Shown piece after piece: positions 33,241 through 42,186 of a DNA stretch of 64,000 nucleotides. Every line of letters starts with the position of its first letter. Position 1 is the stretch's first letter. Under the pieces are notes generated by a model that did not search any database, was not told the origin of the DNA, and was given only the letters and a program-made list of their open reading frames with translations. The position numbers and the translations under genes are program-made. The stretch is from contig CALWPV010000087.1 in the NCBI GenBank assembly GCA_944383515.1, positions 1 to 64,000 of the forward strand, written 5' to 3'. This DNA comes from an uncultured Clostridia bacterium. GTDB lineage: Bacteria > Bacillota > Clostridia > Lachnospirales > Bianqueaceae.

Positions 33241-35619
33241 ATGTTTTTATCGATGAACTGGATTCGCGATTTCGTCAATCTGGACGGCGTCGATCTGGAG
33301 GATTTGATTCATAAATTTACGCTGGGCACAGCCGAGGTAGAAGGATTTGAGTATGTCGGCCATCAGGTGCAGCATGTTGTGGTGGGGCAGATTCTTTCGG
33401 TACAGGAGCACCCGAATTCTAAAAAGCTGCACGTGCTTTCGGTGGATGGCGGCGACCGTACGTACCAGGTGGTCTGCGGAGCCCCCAATGTGGCCGAGGG
33501 CCTGAAGGTGCCTTTTGCGAAACCGGGCGGTATGGCCGGCGGCATGTCTATTGAAGCGCGCACACTGGCCGGAGTGTTAAGTGAAGGTATGTGCTGCAGT
33601 GAAAAAGAGCTGGGAATTAGCGACCACCACGAAGGCCTTATGGAGCTTCCGCAAGAAACGCCTGTTGGCACAGATATGAAGGAGCTGTATGAGATTGACG
33701 ATCTGATTTTTGAGGTCGATAATAAATCGCTCACCAATCGTCCGGATTTATGGGGACATTACGGCATTGCCAGGGAAATCGCCGCGCTGGCGCATCGTCC
33801 GTTAAAACCGTATCCTCAGGTAGATCTAAGCGTATACGACGCGCTGCCCGAGGTGCCGATTACGGTGCAAGATACGCAGCTGGTTTATCGCTATTCGGCC
33901 ATGGCTGTAGAAAATATTAATGTTACCCAGTCGCCTAAAAATATGCAGATTCGGCTGTATCGCTGCGGGATGCGCGGCATCAATCTGCTGGCAGACCTGA
34001 CCAATTATTTAATGCTGGAGCTGGGACAGCCGATGCATGCCTTTGATTATCAGCGGGTGAGTCAAATTGAAGTGGGGCATTACGAGCAGCCGTTTACGTT
34101 TGAAACCCTAGATGGCAAGGAGCGCACGATTCAGCCGGAAACGCTAATGATTAAAAGCAAGGACAAACCGGTAGCGGTGGCTGGCATTATGGGCGGCCTG
34201 GAGAGCGAGATTACCGACGATACGCATAGCTTCCTGCTGGAGAGCGCTAATTTTGACGCAGTGAGCGTGCGCAAATCTTCGGCGGCGCTGGGGCTGCGTA
34301 CAGACGCTTCCATGCGCTATGAAAAAACGCTGGATCCGGAAATGACGGTGCCGGCCATTGCGCGGTATTTGCAGCTTTTGCAGGAGATCGATCCGGGAGT
34401 AACGGTTATTAGCCGGCTGAGCGATTGTTATGTGAAGCAGTATCCGGTGCGCAGCATTACGTTTGATAAGGCGTATGTCGATCGCATTACCGGCATTGAT
34501 ATTAGCGAGCAGCGAATCGAACGTACGCTGCTGGATCTGGGCTTTACGGTTAGCCATGAAGGAAAGGATTTTGTGGTTACTGTACCCAGCTGGCGGGCGA
34601 CCAAAGATGTTTCCATGAAAGCCGATTTAATTGAAGAAATCACTCGCATTTATGGCTATGACAATTTTGAGCTGAAAACGGCCAATTTAGCGGTGCGGCC
34701 GCAGGCGTATTCGCCGGAGCACCAGTTGCAAAGCCAGATTAAAACGCTCTTGGCGTATCGCTTTGGCGCGCATGAGGTGCATACCTATATATGGAATGAC
34801 GGCAAAAAGCTGGCCGAGCTGGGACTGAAAAACGAAGGATGCCTTCATTTGGTGAATTCGGTGTCGCCGGACATTGAAACGATTCGTATGGAAATGATGC
34901 CTTCTCTGCTGTGTACGGCAGCTAAAAATAAGGGCTATGCCGCGCAGTATACAATTTTTGAAATCGGCAGCGTTGTACCGGGTCTGAAGGAAGACGGTTT
35001 GGCGGACGAACAAAGACATTTGGGCGTTTTGCTCTGGGGCCCGAGGCAGGAAGAGGAGCAGCTGCTTATGAAGGCCAAGAGCATGGCGGAGGCCCTGGGC
35101 GTTTTGCTGCGTGGCAGCCATTTTACGTATCAAAACGCCGCAAAGGCGCAGCCCTGGCAGCATCCTTATAATGCGTTTGAGATTAGCGCGGAGGGAAGAA
35201 AGCTAGGAAGCCTTGCCGTAGTGCATCCTTCTGTGTGCGCGAAGGTGGATAAAAAGGCAACGGCGATTGCGCTGGAACTGAATTTGGAGGCGATGTGCGC
35301 GCTGCAAAGAAAGCTGCCGAATTTTGAGGAGCCTAGCCGTTTCCCGAGCGTTGTAAACGACGTAAGCTTTATGGTAGACGAAGCGACTTCTTATGCCTTG
35401 TTTGAGCGGGTGATCCAGGCGCATCCCTGCGACGTGCTCGCGTCTTATGAACTGGTAAGTGTTTATCGGGATCCGCAGTGGCAGGGGAAAAAGAGCGTGA
35501 CAATCCGCTTTGTCTTCTGCTCGGCAGAGCGTACTCTGGAGAGTGAAGAAGTGGCCGCGGCGGTTAACTTGTATATGGATGCCATGAAAGAAATTGGCGC
35601 CGAAGTAACGGGGGCGTAG
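33241..35619 (+). CDS. pheT: phenylalanyl-tRNA synthetase beta subunit
   Basis: Large subunit of PheRS, 792 residues. The order of domains is standard: an N-terminal OB fold (tRNA-binding type, HVVVGQILSVQEHPNSKKLH), the B3/B4 editing region near 210-395 (MHAFDY, GIMGGLESEI), B5, a catalytic-like core, and a C-terminal ferredoxin-fold anticodon-binding domain (FPSVVNDVSFMV and later SVTIRFVF). It edits Tyr mischarged on tRNA-Phe. It follows pheS by 21 bases with a good GGAAGGAGA site. Its stop codon lies inside the terminator stem. Confidence 0.96.
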   Translation: MFLSMNWIRDFVNLDGVDLEDLIHKFTLGTAEVEGFEYVGHQVQHVVVGQILSVQEHPNSKKLHVLSVDGGDRTYQVVCGAPNVAEGLKVPFAKPGGMAGGMSIEARTLAGVLSEGMCCSEKELGISDHHEGLMELPQETPVGTDMKELYEIDDLIFEVDNKSLTNRPDLWGHYGIAREIAALAHRPLKPYPQVDLSVYDALPEVPITVQDTQLVYRYSAMAVENINVTQSPKNMQIRLYRCGMRGINLLADLTNYLMLELGQPMHAFDYQRVSQIEVGHYEQPFTFETLDGKERTIQPETLMIKSKDKPVAVAGIMGGLESEITDDTHSFLLESANFDAVSVRKSSAALGLRTDASMRYEKTLDPEMTVPAIARYLQLLQEIDPGVTVISRLSDCYVKQYPVRSITFDKAYVDRITGIDISEQRIERTLLDLGFTVSHEGKDFVVTVPSWRATKDVSMKADLIEEITRIYGYDNFELKTANLAVRPQAYSPEHQLQSQIKTLLAYRFGAHEVHTYIWNDGKKLAELGLKNEGCLHLVNSVSPDIETIRMEMMPSLLCTAAKNKGYAAQYTIFEIGSVVPGLKEDGLADEQRHLGVLLWGPRQEEEQLLMKAKSMAEALGVLLRGSHFTYQNAAKAQPWQHPYNAFEISAEGRKLGSLAVVHPSVCAKVDKKATAIALELNLEAMCALQRKLPNFEEPSRFPSVVNDVSFMVDEATSYALFERVIQAHPCDVLASYELVSVYRDPQWQGKKSVTIRFVFCSAERTLESEEVAAAVNLYMDAMKEIGAEVTGA

Positions 35620-35641
35620 CGCACAAGCTGCGTCCCTTTAT
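35611..35641 (+). terminator. pheST terminator
   Basis: A 10-bp stem with two G-U pairs (GGGGCGTAGC/GCTGCGTCCC) includes the pheT stop codon, then TTTATTT. Confidence 0.6.
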
Positions 35642-35657
35642 TTCCAGATATTACTTC

Positions 35658-35686
35658 TGTACAGACGCGCGGGATCGTAGTATAAT
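35658..35686 (+). promoter_or_regulatory. promoter of the CxxC protein-rnz-tsaD operon
   Basis: TGTACA (35658-35663), a 17-base spacer and TATAAT (35681-35686). Confidence 0.65.
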
Positions 35687-35818
35687 GTGTCATAGTTACG
35701 GATCCATACACATAGAATTGAGTATAACAAAATAACATAAACCGATATACCACAGCAGAAGAACAATACATAGAAGCGGCATTTTGAAATTCGGCTGCTT
35801 CAGAAAAGGGGTATGTAG

Positions 35819-36073
35819 ATGAAGCAATATAAAACGATTCAGATTGAAAAAAAAGTACCGGAGAGCATTATCTGCAACTGCTGTGGGCAGAAAATCAATA
35901 GTACGAAACAGCATCCCTATCCGGACTATATTACAATTCATAAAATATGGGGGTATGATTCCCCGTACGATGGGGAAGAGCACGATATCGATCTCTGCAC
36001 GGATTGCTATGCGAAATGGATTCAAACGTTTAAAATTGATCCAAGAGACAGAAAGGAAGCAGAGGATGTTTGA
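35819..36073 (+). CDS. small CxxC zinc-ribbon-like protein
   Basis: An 84-residue protein with two pairs of cysteines, CNCCGQKI near residue 19 and LCTDCYAKW near 59, likely binding one zinc. The region between is acidic and aromatic (DYITIHKIWGYDSPYDGEEHD). It has no membrane segment. The last codons overlap the start of the RNase Z gene by 8 bases, so the two are coupled. The family is unknown to me; small proteins of this form are common in Clostridia. Confidence 0.65.
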   Translation: MKQYKTIQIEKKVPESIICNCCGQKINSTKQHPYPDYITIHKIWGYDSPYDGEEHDIDLCTDCYAKWIQTFKIDPRDRKEAEDV

Positions 36074-36998
36074 TATTTGTTTGCTGGGTACGGGCGGCAT
36101 GATGCCGCTGCCTGGGCGTTTTCTGACTTCTTGCATTATGCGGTATCACGGGACTTGCCTGCTTATTGATTGCGGGGAAGGCACACAGATTACGCTGCGT
36201 GAGCTGGGGTGGAGCTTTAAGGCCATTGATTATGTGCTTTTTACGCATTTTCATGGCGACCATATCAGCGGCTTACCGGGACTGCTTCTTACGATTGGTA
36301 ACTGTGAACGAACCGAGCCGGTAACTCTTATAGGCCCTCGCGGTCTTAAAATGATCGCTCAGTGCCTTCTTTTGATTGCGCCGGGGCTACCGTTTCCGAT
36401 TCGCTATATAGAGCTTACCAATGAGCAGATTGCTGCAATGCAAGAAATGGCGCTGGGCGATCTTTGTGTAAGGCCGTTTCAGGCGGATCATGGGGTGCCC
36501 TGCGTGGGCTATAGCGTAGAAGTAAAGCGCAGACCGCAGTTTGATCCGGTGCGCGCCAAAGAAGCGGGCATTCCGCTGCCGTATTGGCGCCGCTTGCAAA
36601 ATGGAGAAACCATAACGGAGCCGGATGGGACATGCTACGATCCCTCTATGGTGCTAGGGCCGCCGCGTAAAGGCTTAAAGGTTACATATTGTACGGATTC
36701 GCGGCCGACCGCCAGTATTGTAAAGGCGGCGGAGCACTCTGACTTACTGATTTGCGAAGGCATGTACGGTGAGCCGGACAAGCAGGAAAAGGCCAGCCAG
36801 CATAAGCACATGTCTTATCGCGAGGCGGCGACAATCGCGGATAAGGCGCAGGTGGGCGAGCTATGGCTGACGCATTTTAGCCCGGCTATGCCCAATCCCC
36901 GGCATTATTTGAATGTAGCAACAGCTATTTTTAAAAATACTAAAGTGGGAAAAGACCGTATGACAAAAGAATTTAAATTTAGAGAAGAGGAATCCTAA
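36066..36998 (+). CDS. rnz: ribonuclease Z (tRNase Z)
   Basis: A zinc metallo-beta-lactamase-fold endonuclease that trims the 3' trailer of tRNA precursors lacking CCA. All three tRNAs of this window lack an encoded CCA, which fits. The 310 residues show the HxHxDH motif as [11 protein letters not shown] (about 62-72), [20 protein letters not shown] and LTHFSPA near the end. ATG 36066 overlaps the preceding CxxC gene; a longer frame reading is rejected because it would run through that gene. Its TAA shares a base with the tsaD ATG. Confidence 0.9.
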   Translation: MFDICLLGTGGMMPLPGRFLTSCIMRYHGTCLLIDCGEGTQITLRELGWSFKAIDYVLFTHFHGDHISGLPGLLLTIGNCERTEPVTLIGPRGLKMIAQCLLLIAPGLPFPIRYIELTNEQIAAMQEMALGDLCVRPFQADHGVPCVGYSVEVKRRPQFDPVRAKEAGIPLPYWRRLQNGETITEPDGTCYDPSMVLGPPRKGLKVTYCTDSRPTASIVKAAEHSDLLICEGMYGEPDKQEKASQHKHMSYREAATIADKAQVGELWLTHFSPAMPNPRHYLNVATAIFKNTKVGKDRMTKEFKFREEES

Positions 36999-38014
36999 TG
37001 GAGAAACGATATCCGGTTATTTTAGGAATTGAGAGTTCGTGCGACGAAACGGCGGCGGCTGTGGTGCAAGACGGCCGCAAGGTTTTGTCCAATGTGATTT
37101 CTTCTCAGATCCAGGTTCATAAACTCTATGGCGGCGTGGTGCCCGAGATTGCCTCCCGCAAACATATTGAAAATATTGACGGCGTTATTTTGCAGGCGCT
37201 TTCAGAGGCCCAGATGACATGGGACGATATTGACGCGATTGCCGTCACGTATGGTCCGGGGTTAGTCGGGGCGCTTTTAGTGGGCGTTGCGGAAGCAAAA
37301 GCATTGGCATATGCGCTGCATAAGCCGCTGCTGGGTGTGCACCACATGAAAGGACATATTGCGGCTAATTATATTAGCAATGCGCAGTGGCAGCCGCCCT
37401 TTCTGTGCCTGGTCGTGTCGGGCGGTCACACGCATCTCGCTATGGTTGAGGACTATCAGCACTACCGCATTTTAGGCAAAACGCGCGACGACGCGGCGGG
37501 AGAGGCATTCGACAAAGTTTCTAGAGCGTTGGGGCTAGGGTATCCCGGCGGTCCTAAAATTCAGGCGGCGGCGGAAAACGGCAAAGCAGATGCTATTCAT
37601 TTTCCCAGGCCTTGCCTGGAGGAAGAAGGTTATGATTTTAGCTTTAGCGGCTTGAAATCAGCCGTGCTGAATTATTTGAATCAGCAGGAAATGAAGGGCG
37701 AAGCGGTACAGGCAGCCGACGTGGCGGCTTCCTTTCAGGCTGCCGTTATCGATGTATTAGTTCATAAAACGATGCAGGCAGCGCAGGCCATGGGCGTGCG
37801 TCGCGTGGCCATTGCCGGCGGCGTTTCGGCCAACAAACCGCTGCGTAAGGCGCTGGAAGAAGCGTGTGCAAAAGAGAAAATGGAGTTTTGCTGCCCGGAG
37901 TTTATTTTATGCACGGACAATGCGGCCATGATTGCCTGCGCTGCCTATTATGAGTATACACAGGGCGAGCATGCCGATTTGCGATTAAACGCGAATCCCA
38001 ATTTAACATTATAA
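36998..38014 (+). CDS. tsaD: tRNA N6-threonylcarbamoyladenosine transferase
   Basis: The catalytic subunit (Kae1/YgjD family) that moves the threonylcarbamoyl group to A37 of ANN-decoding tRNAs. It has 338 residues, the usual length. The ASKHA-fold motifs are [10 protein letters not shown] near the N-terminus, HHMKGHI (metal His pair near 111-115), [10 protein letters not shown], and GVSANKPLR in the second half. Start and stop codons overlap with rnz (TAATG), so the two tRNA-maturation genes are coupled. The TsaB and TsaE partners are not in the window. Confidence 0.95.
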   Translation: MEKRYPVILGIESSCDETAAAVVQDGRKVLSNVISSQIQVHKLYGGVVPEIASRKHIENIDGVILQALSEAQMTWDDIDAIAVTYGPGLVGALLVGVAEAKALAYALHKPLLGVHHMKGHIAANYISNAQWQPPFLCLVVSGGHTHLAMVEDYQHYRILGKTRDDAAGEAFDKVSRALGLGYPGGPKIQAAAENGKADAIHFPRPCLEEEGYDFSFSGLKSAVLNYLNQQEMKGEAVQAADVAASFQAAVIDVLVHKTMQAAQAMGVRRVAIAGGVSANKPLRKALEEACAKEKMEFCCPEFILCTDNAAMIACAAYYEYTQGEHADLRLNANPNLTL

Positions 38015-38177
38015 ATTGAGATTGCAAATTTTTGCCACCGGCAGGTGAACGACTCGATGCATAAAATGGGCCCTCTCGTGTCAACATATGATCAAAACCA
38101 AGTCTGTCAGTCTGTGCTGACAGATTCTCACAAAAATGAGAATAGTGTGATCAGATGAAAGAGAGAGGAGATTGGGT

Positions 38178-38996
38178 ATGAGCGAACCAGAAAAAATTCT
38201 GCCGGAAAAGCAGATTAAAATTTATTTGGTGGTGCTGGGAATATTGCTGATTTTGGCAGTCACTATTACCATATTTACGGCCTATCAGGATCAGCAGCTG
38301 GCGCAGCAGGAAGAAAGCGAACAGACCAGCGAGCAAACGGCGCAGGAGTCACAGCAGACGCAGCCAGTACAAAATAATTTTATGGACGCCAATAGCGCCA
38401 TTGAAGAAGAATCGGAGCAGGAGACGGAGGCGGAGCAATCGTCTTACCCCGCTGCGGAAGAGTCTTCTCAGCGGCAAGATTCAGAAGTTGCCGAGACGAT
38501 AGAGCCAGAAGAGGCGGTAGAGGAAACCGGGGCACTGCCGGAAGAAGAAGTAGTAGCGTCTTTTGATCCGGAATCCGATTTAATGCTTTGGCCGGTCAGC
38601 GGCAATGTGCTTATGGACTATAGCCCTGACGCGCTCATTTATGACGAGACCCTAGACTTGTATAGAACCAATTCTTCCATTAGCATTGGGGCACAGCCGG
38701 CTGAAGAGGTCTTAGCTGCGGCCGGAGGCGTGGTGCAGGAAATTGGCGATTCTGAACAGCTGGGGCATTATGTTGTGCTGGATAATGGTAACGGGTATTT
38801 GACAACATATGGCCAGTTAACTCAGGAAGAGCTGGTGGAAGTTGGAGAAACCGTTGCACAGGGCGAAGTGATTGGCCATGTCGGCGAGCCGACATGGTAT
38901 AGTTCGGCGCTGGGAACGCATATTTCATTTACGGTTACCGTGAATGGAGAGACGATCAGTCCGCTGGATGTGCTGGAAAACACGCTGGATGAATAA
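38178..38996 (+). CDS. SpoIIQ-like M23 protein with degenerate zinc site
   Basis: A 272-residue single-pass protein: a short cytoplasmic start, a membrane helix (YLVVLGILLILAVTITIFTA, about 16-35), a long Gln/Glu/Ser-rich linker, and a LytM/M23 fold from about 140. Its overall form resembles SpoIIQ, the forespore half of the SpoIIQ-SpoIIIAH channel. Active M23 peptidases have an H-x-x-x-D pair and an HxH motif. Here the first is RTNSSISIG with no His or Asp, and the second is GTHISFTV with one His. It should not cleave peptidoglycan and may bind it instead. AGGAG precedes ATG 38178. A role in sporulation is inferred. Confidence 0.7.
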   Translation: MSEPEKILPEKQIKIYLVVLGILLILAVTITIFTAYQDQQLAQQEESEQTSEQTAQESQQTQPVQNNFMDANSAIEEESEQETEAEQSSYPAAEESSQRQDSEVAETIEPEEAVEETGALPEEEVVASFDPESDLMLWPVSGNVLMDYSPDALIYDETLDLYRTNSSISIGAQPAEEVLAAAGGVVQEIGDSEQLGHYVVLDNGNGYLTTYGQLTQEELVEVGETVAQGEVIGHVGEPTWYSSALGTHISFTVTVNGETISPLDVLENTLDE

Positions 38997-39019
38997 AGAG
39001 TGATAGGAAAGCTTCCTGT

Positions 39020-39055
39020 AAGACAGTTTTTTGAAAAGAAAACTGTCTTTTTTTT
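39020..39055 (+). terminator. terminator after the SpoIIQ-like gene
   Basis: An 11-bp stem AAGACAGTTTT/AAAACTGTCTT followed by a T run. Confidence 0.85.
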
Positions 39056-39079
39056 GCTCAAAATATGAAAAAATATACA

Positions 39080-39108
39080 TTGTAAAGAATAAAAGGAGGT
39101 GATATACT
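39080..39108 (+). promoter_or_regulatory. promoter of the NhaC-type antiporter
   Basis: TTGTAA (39080-39085), a 17-base spacer and TATACT (39103-39108). Confidence 0.7.
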
Positions 39109-39156
39109 GCCCCTATAAAATAGATCTGCATACTGAAGAATCAGGAGGAAACACAC

Positions 39157-40656
39157 ATGGGACTAGACATGATAGATGTGGGCTGGCTATCGATTTTACC
39201 CCCAGTCATTGCCATTGTCTTAGCGTTAACTACGAAGGAAGTATATTCTTCCCTTTTTCTAGGGGTTATATCCGGTACATTGATCTATTGTTTGGCAACT
39301 GGGCAGTCGGTTATACGGGCCGTTTCGTACGCGTTTGACATGATGGCGCAGAAAATAGGCGATAACGGCTATATGATTATCTTTTTGGTTCTGCTTGGCG
39401 CGCTCATTGTTGTTGTCACGCGTTCGGGTGGTACGTATGCGTATGGGCAATGGGCAGCGAAACGGATTCGCGGGCCTATTAGTGCGAAGCTGGCCACCGC
39501 GCTTTTAGGCATTGTCATTTTTATTGACGACGGATTCAACTGTTTAACGGTGGGAACAGTTATGCGCCCGATCACAGATCGGTGCCAGGTATCGCGGGAA
39601 AAATTAGCCTATTTATTGGACGCAACGGCGGCGCCGGTATGCATTATTGCGCCGATATCCAGCTGGGCGGTGGCCGTTTCTTCTGAAATGACACAGGCAG
39701 GCGGTCTAACGGCGTTTATGCAGACAATTCCTTTTAACCTGTATGCGCTTTTAACGTTATGCATGGTGCTGATTGTGAGCGTTACTTCCTTTGACTTTGG
39801 ACCTATGAAAAAAGCGGAAATCCAAAAGCGTAAGGAGATACATACAAAGGAGGAGAAAGATCCGCTTATTTCGGAAAATGGAAAGGTATTCGATTTAGTG
39901 CTGCCGCTGGTTACCATGATTCTTTGCGCCATTGCCGGTATGGCTTATGTAGGCGGTTATTTCGAGGGCACTCCCTTCGCGGAAGCAATTGGCGCAAATC
40001 CGACGGCGGGCTTAACGCTGGGAACCTTTGCCGGTCTTTTGGTTGCTTTTGTTTTGTATATTCCGCGGAAACTCATGCGTTTTCAGGATTTTATGACGGG
40101 CATTGTCGATGGAATTAAAACAATGATCGCGCCGTTATTGATTCTGGTGTTTGCCTGGGCCTTAAGCGGCGTTTGCAGGGAAATGCTGGGTACGGGGCAG
40201 TTTGTTAGCCAGTTTGTCAGCGCCATTCAGCTTCCTATGGAGTTTTTGCCGGCTCTTGTTTTTGTTATTGCTGCCTTTTTATCTTTTGCCACGGGAACAG
40301 CCTGGGGAACCTTCGGCATTTTACTGCCGATTGTCATGATGATTGGTATGACGCCGGAGGGCGAGCTGATTCTGATTCCTGCGCTTGGGGCGACGCTGGC
40401 GGGGTCTGTGTATGGAGACCACTGCTCACCCATTTCCGATACCACCATTTTGTCGTCTACAGGCGCGCAGTGCGTGCATCTGCGCCATGTGGAAACGCAA
40501 ATGCCTTACGCGACTCTGGTGGCGGCTGTATGTGTAGTGGGCTATATTATTGCCGGATTTACACAAAATGCATGGATTACGCTGGCAGCTTCTATTCTTT
40601 TGCTCTTGGTGTGTCTGGTTGTCTTATGGTTAAAGCAGAAAAAAGTAAAGTCATAA
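39157..40656 (+). CDS. Na+/H+ antiporter, NhaC family
   Basis: A 499-residue membrane protein with about eleven to twelve hydrophobic segments. Family marks include IFIDDGFNCLTVGTVMRPITD, where the acidic pair in a membrane segment suits cation exchange, and TGTAWGTFGILLPI and YGDHCSPISDTTILSS late in the chain. Members exchange Na+ for H+; some relatives exchange amino acids or organic acids, so the substrate is not certain. The ribosome site is AGGAGG. A single gene with its own promoter, ending at a terminator shared with the lipoprotein gene. Confidence 0.85.
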   Translation: MGLDMIDVGWLSILPPVIAIVLALTTKEVYSSLFLGVISGTLIYCLATGQSVIRAVSYAFDMMAQKIGDNGYMIIFLVLLGALIVVVTRSGGTYAYGQWAAKRIRGPISAKLATALLGIVIFIDDGFNCLTVGTVMRPITDRCQVSREKLAYLLDATAAPVCIIAPISSWAVAVSSEMTQAGGLTAFMQTIPFNLYALLTLCMVLIVSVTSFDFGPMKKAEIQKRKEIHTKEEKDPLISENGKVFDLVLPLVTMILCAIAGMAYVGGYFEGTPFAEAIGANPTAGLTLGTFAGLLVAFVLYIPRKLMRFQDFMTGIVDGIKTMIAPLLILVFAWALSGVCREMLGTGQFVSQFVSAIQLPMEFLPALVFVIAAFLSFATGTAWGTFGILLPIVMMIGMTPEGELILIPALGATLAGSVYGDHCSPISDTTILSSTGAQCVHLRHVETQMPYATLVAAVCVVGYIIAGFTQNAWITLAASILLLLVCLVVLWLKQKKVKS

Positions 40657-40667
40657 CCCAATACACA

Positions 40668-40700
40668 AAACCCTTGTCAGCAGTTTTCTGACAAGGGTTT
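40668..40700. terminator. bidirectional terminator
   Basis: A perfect 13-bp stem AAACCCTTGTCAG/CTGACAAGGGTTT with a 7-base loop between convergent genes; a T-rich run follows on the minus strand. Confidence 0.75.
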
Positions 40701-40722
40701 GCTTGTATTGCTACGTCTTCGA

Positions 40723-41205
40723 TTACCCTTTTTCGTCAGTTTCAAACTGAGTAATGCTGCCGTCTCGGGCATCGATTTCAAACGAATACTGGGTCTGGCC
40801 TACATAGAATTCTACGTCATAATGGGGGATTGCTTTTTCGTCAGAAAAATCCAGAGAAACGGTCAGATCGGTAACTTCGTCTTCGGTGAGCGTCACTTCG
40901 GCAAGAGCGGCCTCTTTAGCCTCTTCCTCTGTTATTTGAACTTTAGAGGAAGGCGCTGTTGTTTCAGAGTCATTGGAAGCGGAATCGAAGCGGCTGCTTT
41001 CATTACGGGAGGTATTGCCGGACTCGTCTAAGGCAGAGTCGTCGGGTAGTAGATCGTCTACCAGGGAGTCGTCGCCAAGAAGGCTGGAGTCATCGATCAG
41101 CGGTAGAGAAGACATATCCATTTCTTCTTCGGCGCGGCGGCAGCCGGCCAGGCAGCTCATGCTCAGCAAAAGCAGCAGAGCGGATAATAACACTTTGTTT
41201 TTCAT
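40723..41205 (-). CDS. lipoprotein with PepSY-like domain
   Basis: A 160-residue secreted protein. The signal peptide (MKNKVLLSALLLLLSMSCLAGC) ends in a lipobox LAGC, so Cys22 should be lipidated and the protein anchored outside the membrane. A long acidic, serine-rich stretch follows (about 25-85), then a PepSY-type module (QITEEEAKEAALAEV to SFEIDARDGSI). PepSY domains often inhibit peptidases or regulate sensors. GGATCC-like AAAGGATC precedes the ATG. It is monocistronic. Confidence 0.85.
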   Translation of the reverse strand: MKNKVLLSALLLLLSMSCLAGCRRAEEEMDMSSLPLIDDSSLLGDDSLVDDLLPDDSALDESGNTSRNESSRFDSASNDSETTAPSSKVQITEEEAKEAALAEVTLTEDEVTDLTVSLDFSDEKAIPHYDVEFYVGQTQYSFEIDARDGSITQFETDEKG

Positions 41206-41278
41206 GGTAGGATCCTTTCTATTCTAAAGTGTACTTTCCTATAGAAAGCCATTCTTAGGTTCGCTCAGAAAAAGAATT

Positions 41279-41307
41279 TTTATACATACCATAACCGGCT
41301 GGGTCAA
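41279..41307 (-). promoter_or_regulatory. lipoprotein gene promoter
   Basis: Minus strand TTGACC (41307-41302), a 17-base spacer and TATAAA (41284-41279). Confidence 0.7.
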
Positions 41308-41364
41308 TTACCAAAAATATCTTGGATAAAAAGAATAAAAATGGATGCAAAAGCCTATGGAGTT

Positions 41365-41373
41365 TGGTATAAT
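41365..41373 (+). promoter_or_regulatory. promoter of the hydrogenase regulatory cassette (extended -10)
   Basis: TGG-TATAAT; the -35 region is weak. It lies about 40 bases before the first gene of the cassette. Confidence 0.6.
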
Positions 41374-41410
41374 TATTATATCTAAAAACGGAGTTTAAGG
41401 AGGAGCCAAT

Positions 41411-41767
41411 ATGAAGGTCAGCGAAATTCAAAAAGTGCTGAGCGCGAAACAGTTTAATGACGTAGAGGAAGAGCTTTCGGTGGATTATGGCTATAGCTGT
41501 GACCTGATGAGCGATGTGCTGGCTTTTGCGCAGAATAACGATGTGCTCCTGACCGGCACGGTTAACCCGCAGGTCATTCGTACATGCCAAATGGTAGACA
41601 TTCGAGTGATTGTTTTTGTGCGCTGTAAGGAGCCGACGCAGGAGCTGATTGATCAGGCGACAAAAGCGGGTATTTTACTGCTGGGAACGCATTATTCTAT
41701 GTATATGGCGAGTAGTCTACTCTATATGGCCGGCCTTCCAGGGGAGGAAATTGAAAATGACTTTTAA
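41411..41767 (+). CDS. DRTGG-domain protein (first copy)
   Basis: A 118-residue cytoplasmic protein of the DRTGG type, a small alpha/beta domain known from phosphotransacetylase and related proteins, thought to bind a ligand or partner. Visible parts are MKVSEIQKVL at the start, DLMSDVLAFAQNNDVLLTG in the centre and KAGILLLGTHYSMYMAS near the end. It begins the six-gene set ahead of the hydrogenase structural genes and has a homologue of similar size at 43531. AAGGAGGAG precedes the ATG. It overlaps the following ATPase gene by 11 bases. Function is not known. Confidence 0.75.
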   Translation: MKVSEIQKVLSAKQFNDVEEELSVDYGYSCDLMSDVLAFAQNNDVLLTGTVNPQVIRTCQMVDIRVIVFVRCKEPTQELIDQATKAGILLLGTHYSMYMASSLLYMAGLPGEEIENDF

Positions 41768-42173
41768 TTATGAAGTCGACGCGTCGGTTCCGGAAATGGC
41801 TGGTCGAGCTTCTACTGAGTTCAAGAGTGTGCTTAAACAGCTTGGGGTAAGCGCCAAGGTCATTCGCCGTATTTCTATTGCCATGTATGAGGGCGAGATC
41901 AATATGGTGATCCATGCCAATGGAGGAACCATTACTTGTCAGGTCGATGAAAATCAAATTGAAATTGTTATGGCCGATGTGGGACCGGGTATTCCCGATC
42001 TGGATCTGGCTATGAAAGCCGGCTGGTCTACGGCTTCGCCGCAGGCGCGTGAACTGGGTTTCGGAGCCGGCATGGGTATGCCCAATATGAAGAAATTTAG
42101 TGATGAAATGGAAGTTGAGACGCAGATAGGCGTGGGAACAACCCTAACCTTGCGATTTAATTTAGCGGCATAA
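41757..42173 (+). CDS. anti-sigma/histidine-kinase-type ATPase (first copy)
   Basis: A 138-residue single-domain GHKL ATPase like RsbW/SpoIIAB. The N-box is IAMYEGEINMVIHANGG, the G1 box is VADVGPGIPDL, and GFGAGMGMPNMKKFSDEM is the G2 lid, followed by GTTLTLRF. There is no transmembrane or phospho-acceptor His domain. RsbW-type proteins bind sigma or anti-anti-sigma partners and phosphorylate serine; the partner here is unknown. GGGAGG lies 9 bases before ATG 41757, within the preceding gene. A longer upstream frame has no ribosome site. Confidence 0.82.
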   Translation: MTFNYEVDASVPEMAGRASTEFKSVLKQLGVSAKVIRRISIAMYEGEINMVIHANGGTITCQVDENQIEIVMADVGPGIPDLDLAMKAGWSTASPQARELGFGAGMGMPNMKKFSDEMEVETQIGVGTTLTLRFNLAA

Positions 42174-42186
42174 GGGAGGGGAGTAT

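Noticed and set aside
38057-38158. 33-codon ORF (MHKMGPLVSTYDQNQ...) before the SpoIIQ-like gene
   Set aside because: Only a weak AGGTGA-type ribosome site, overlap with two small hairpins, and no resemblance to a known leader peptide.
39091-39102. AAAGGAGGTGAT, a perfect anti-anti-Shine-Dalgarno match
   Set aside because: No start codon lies at a workable distance, and the stretch falls in the spacer of a good promoter (TTGTAA-17-TATACT). Probably chance.
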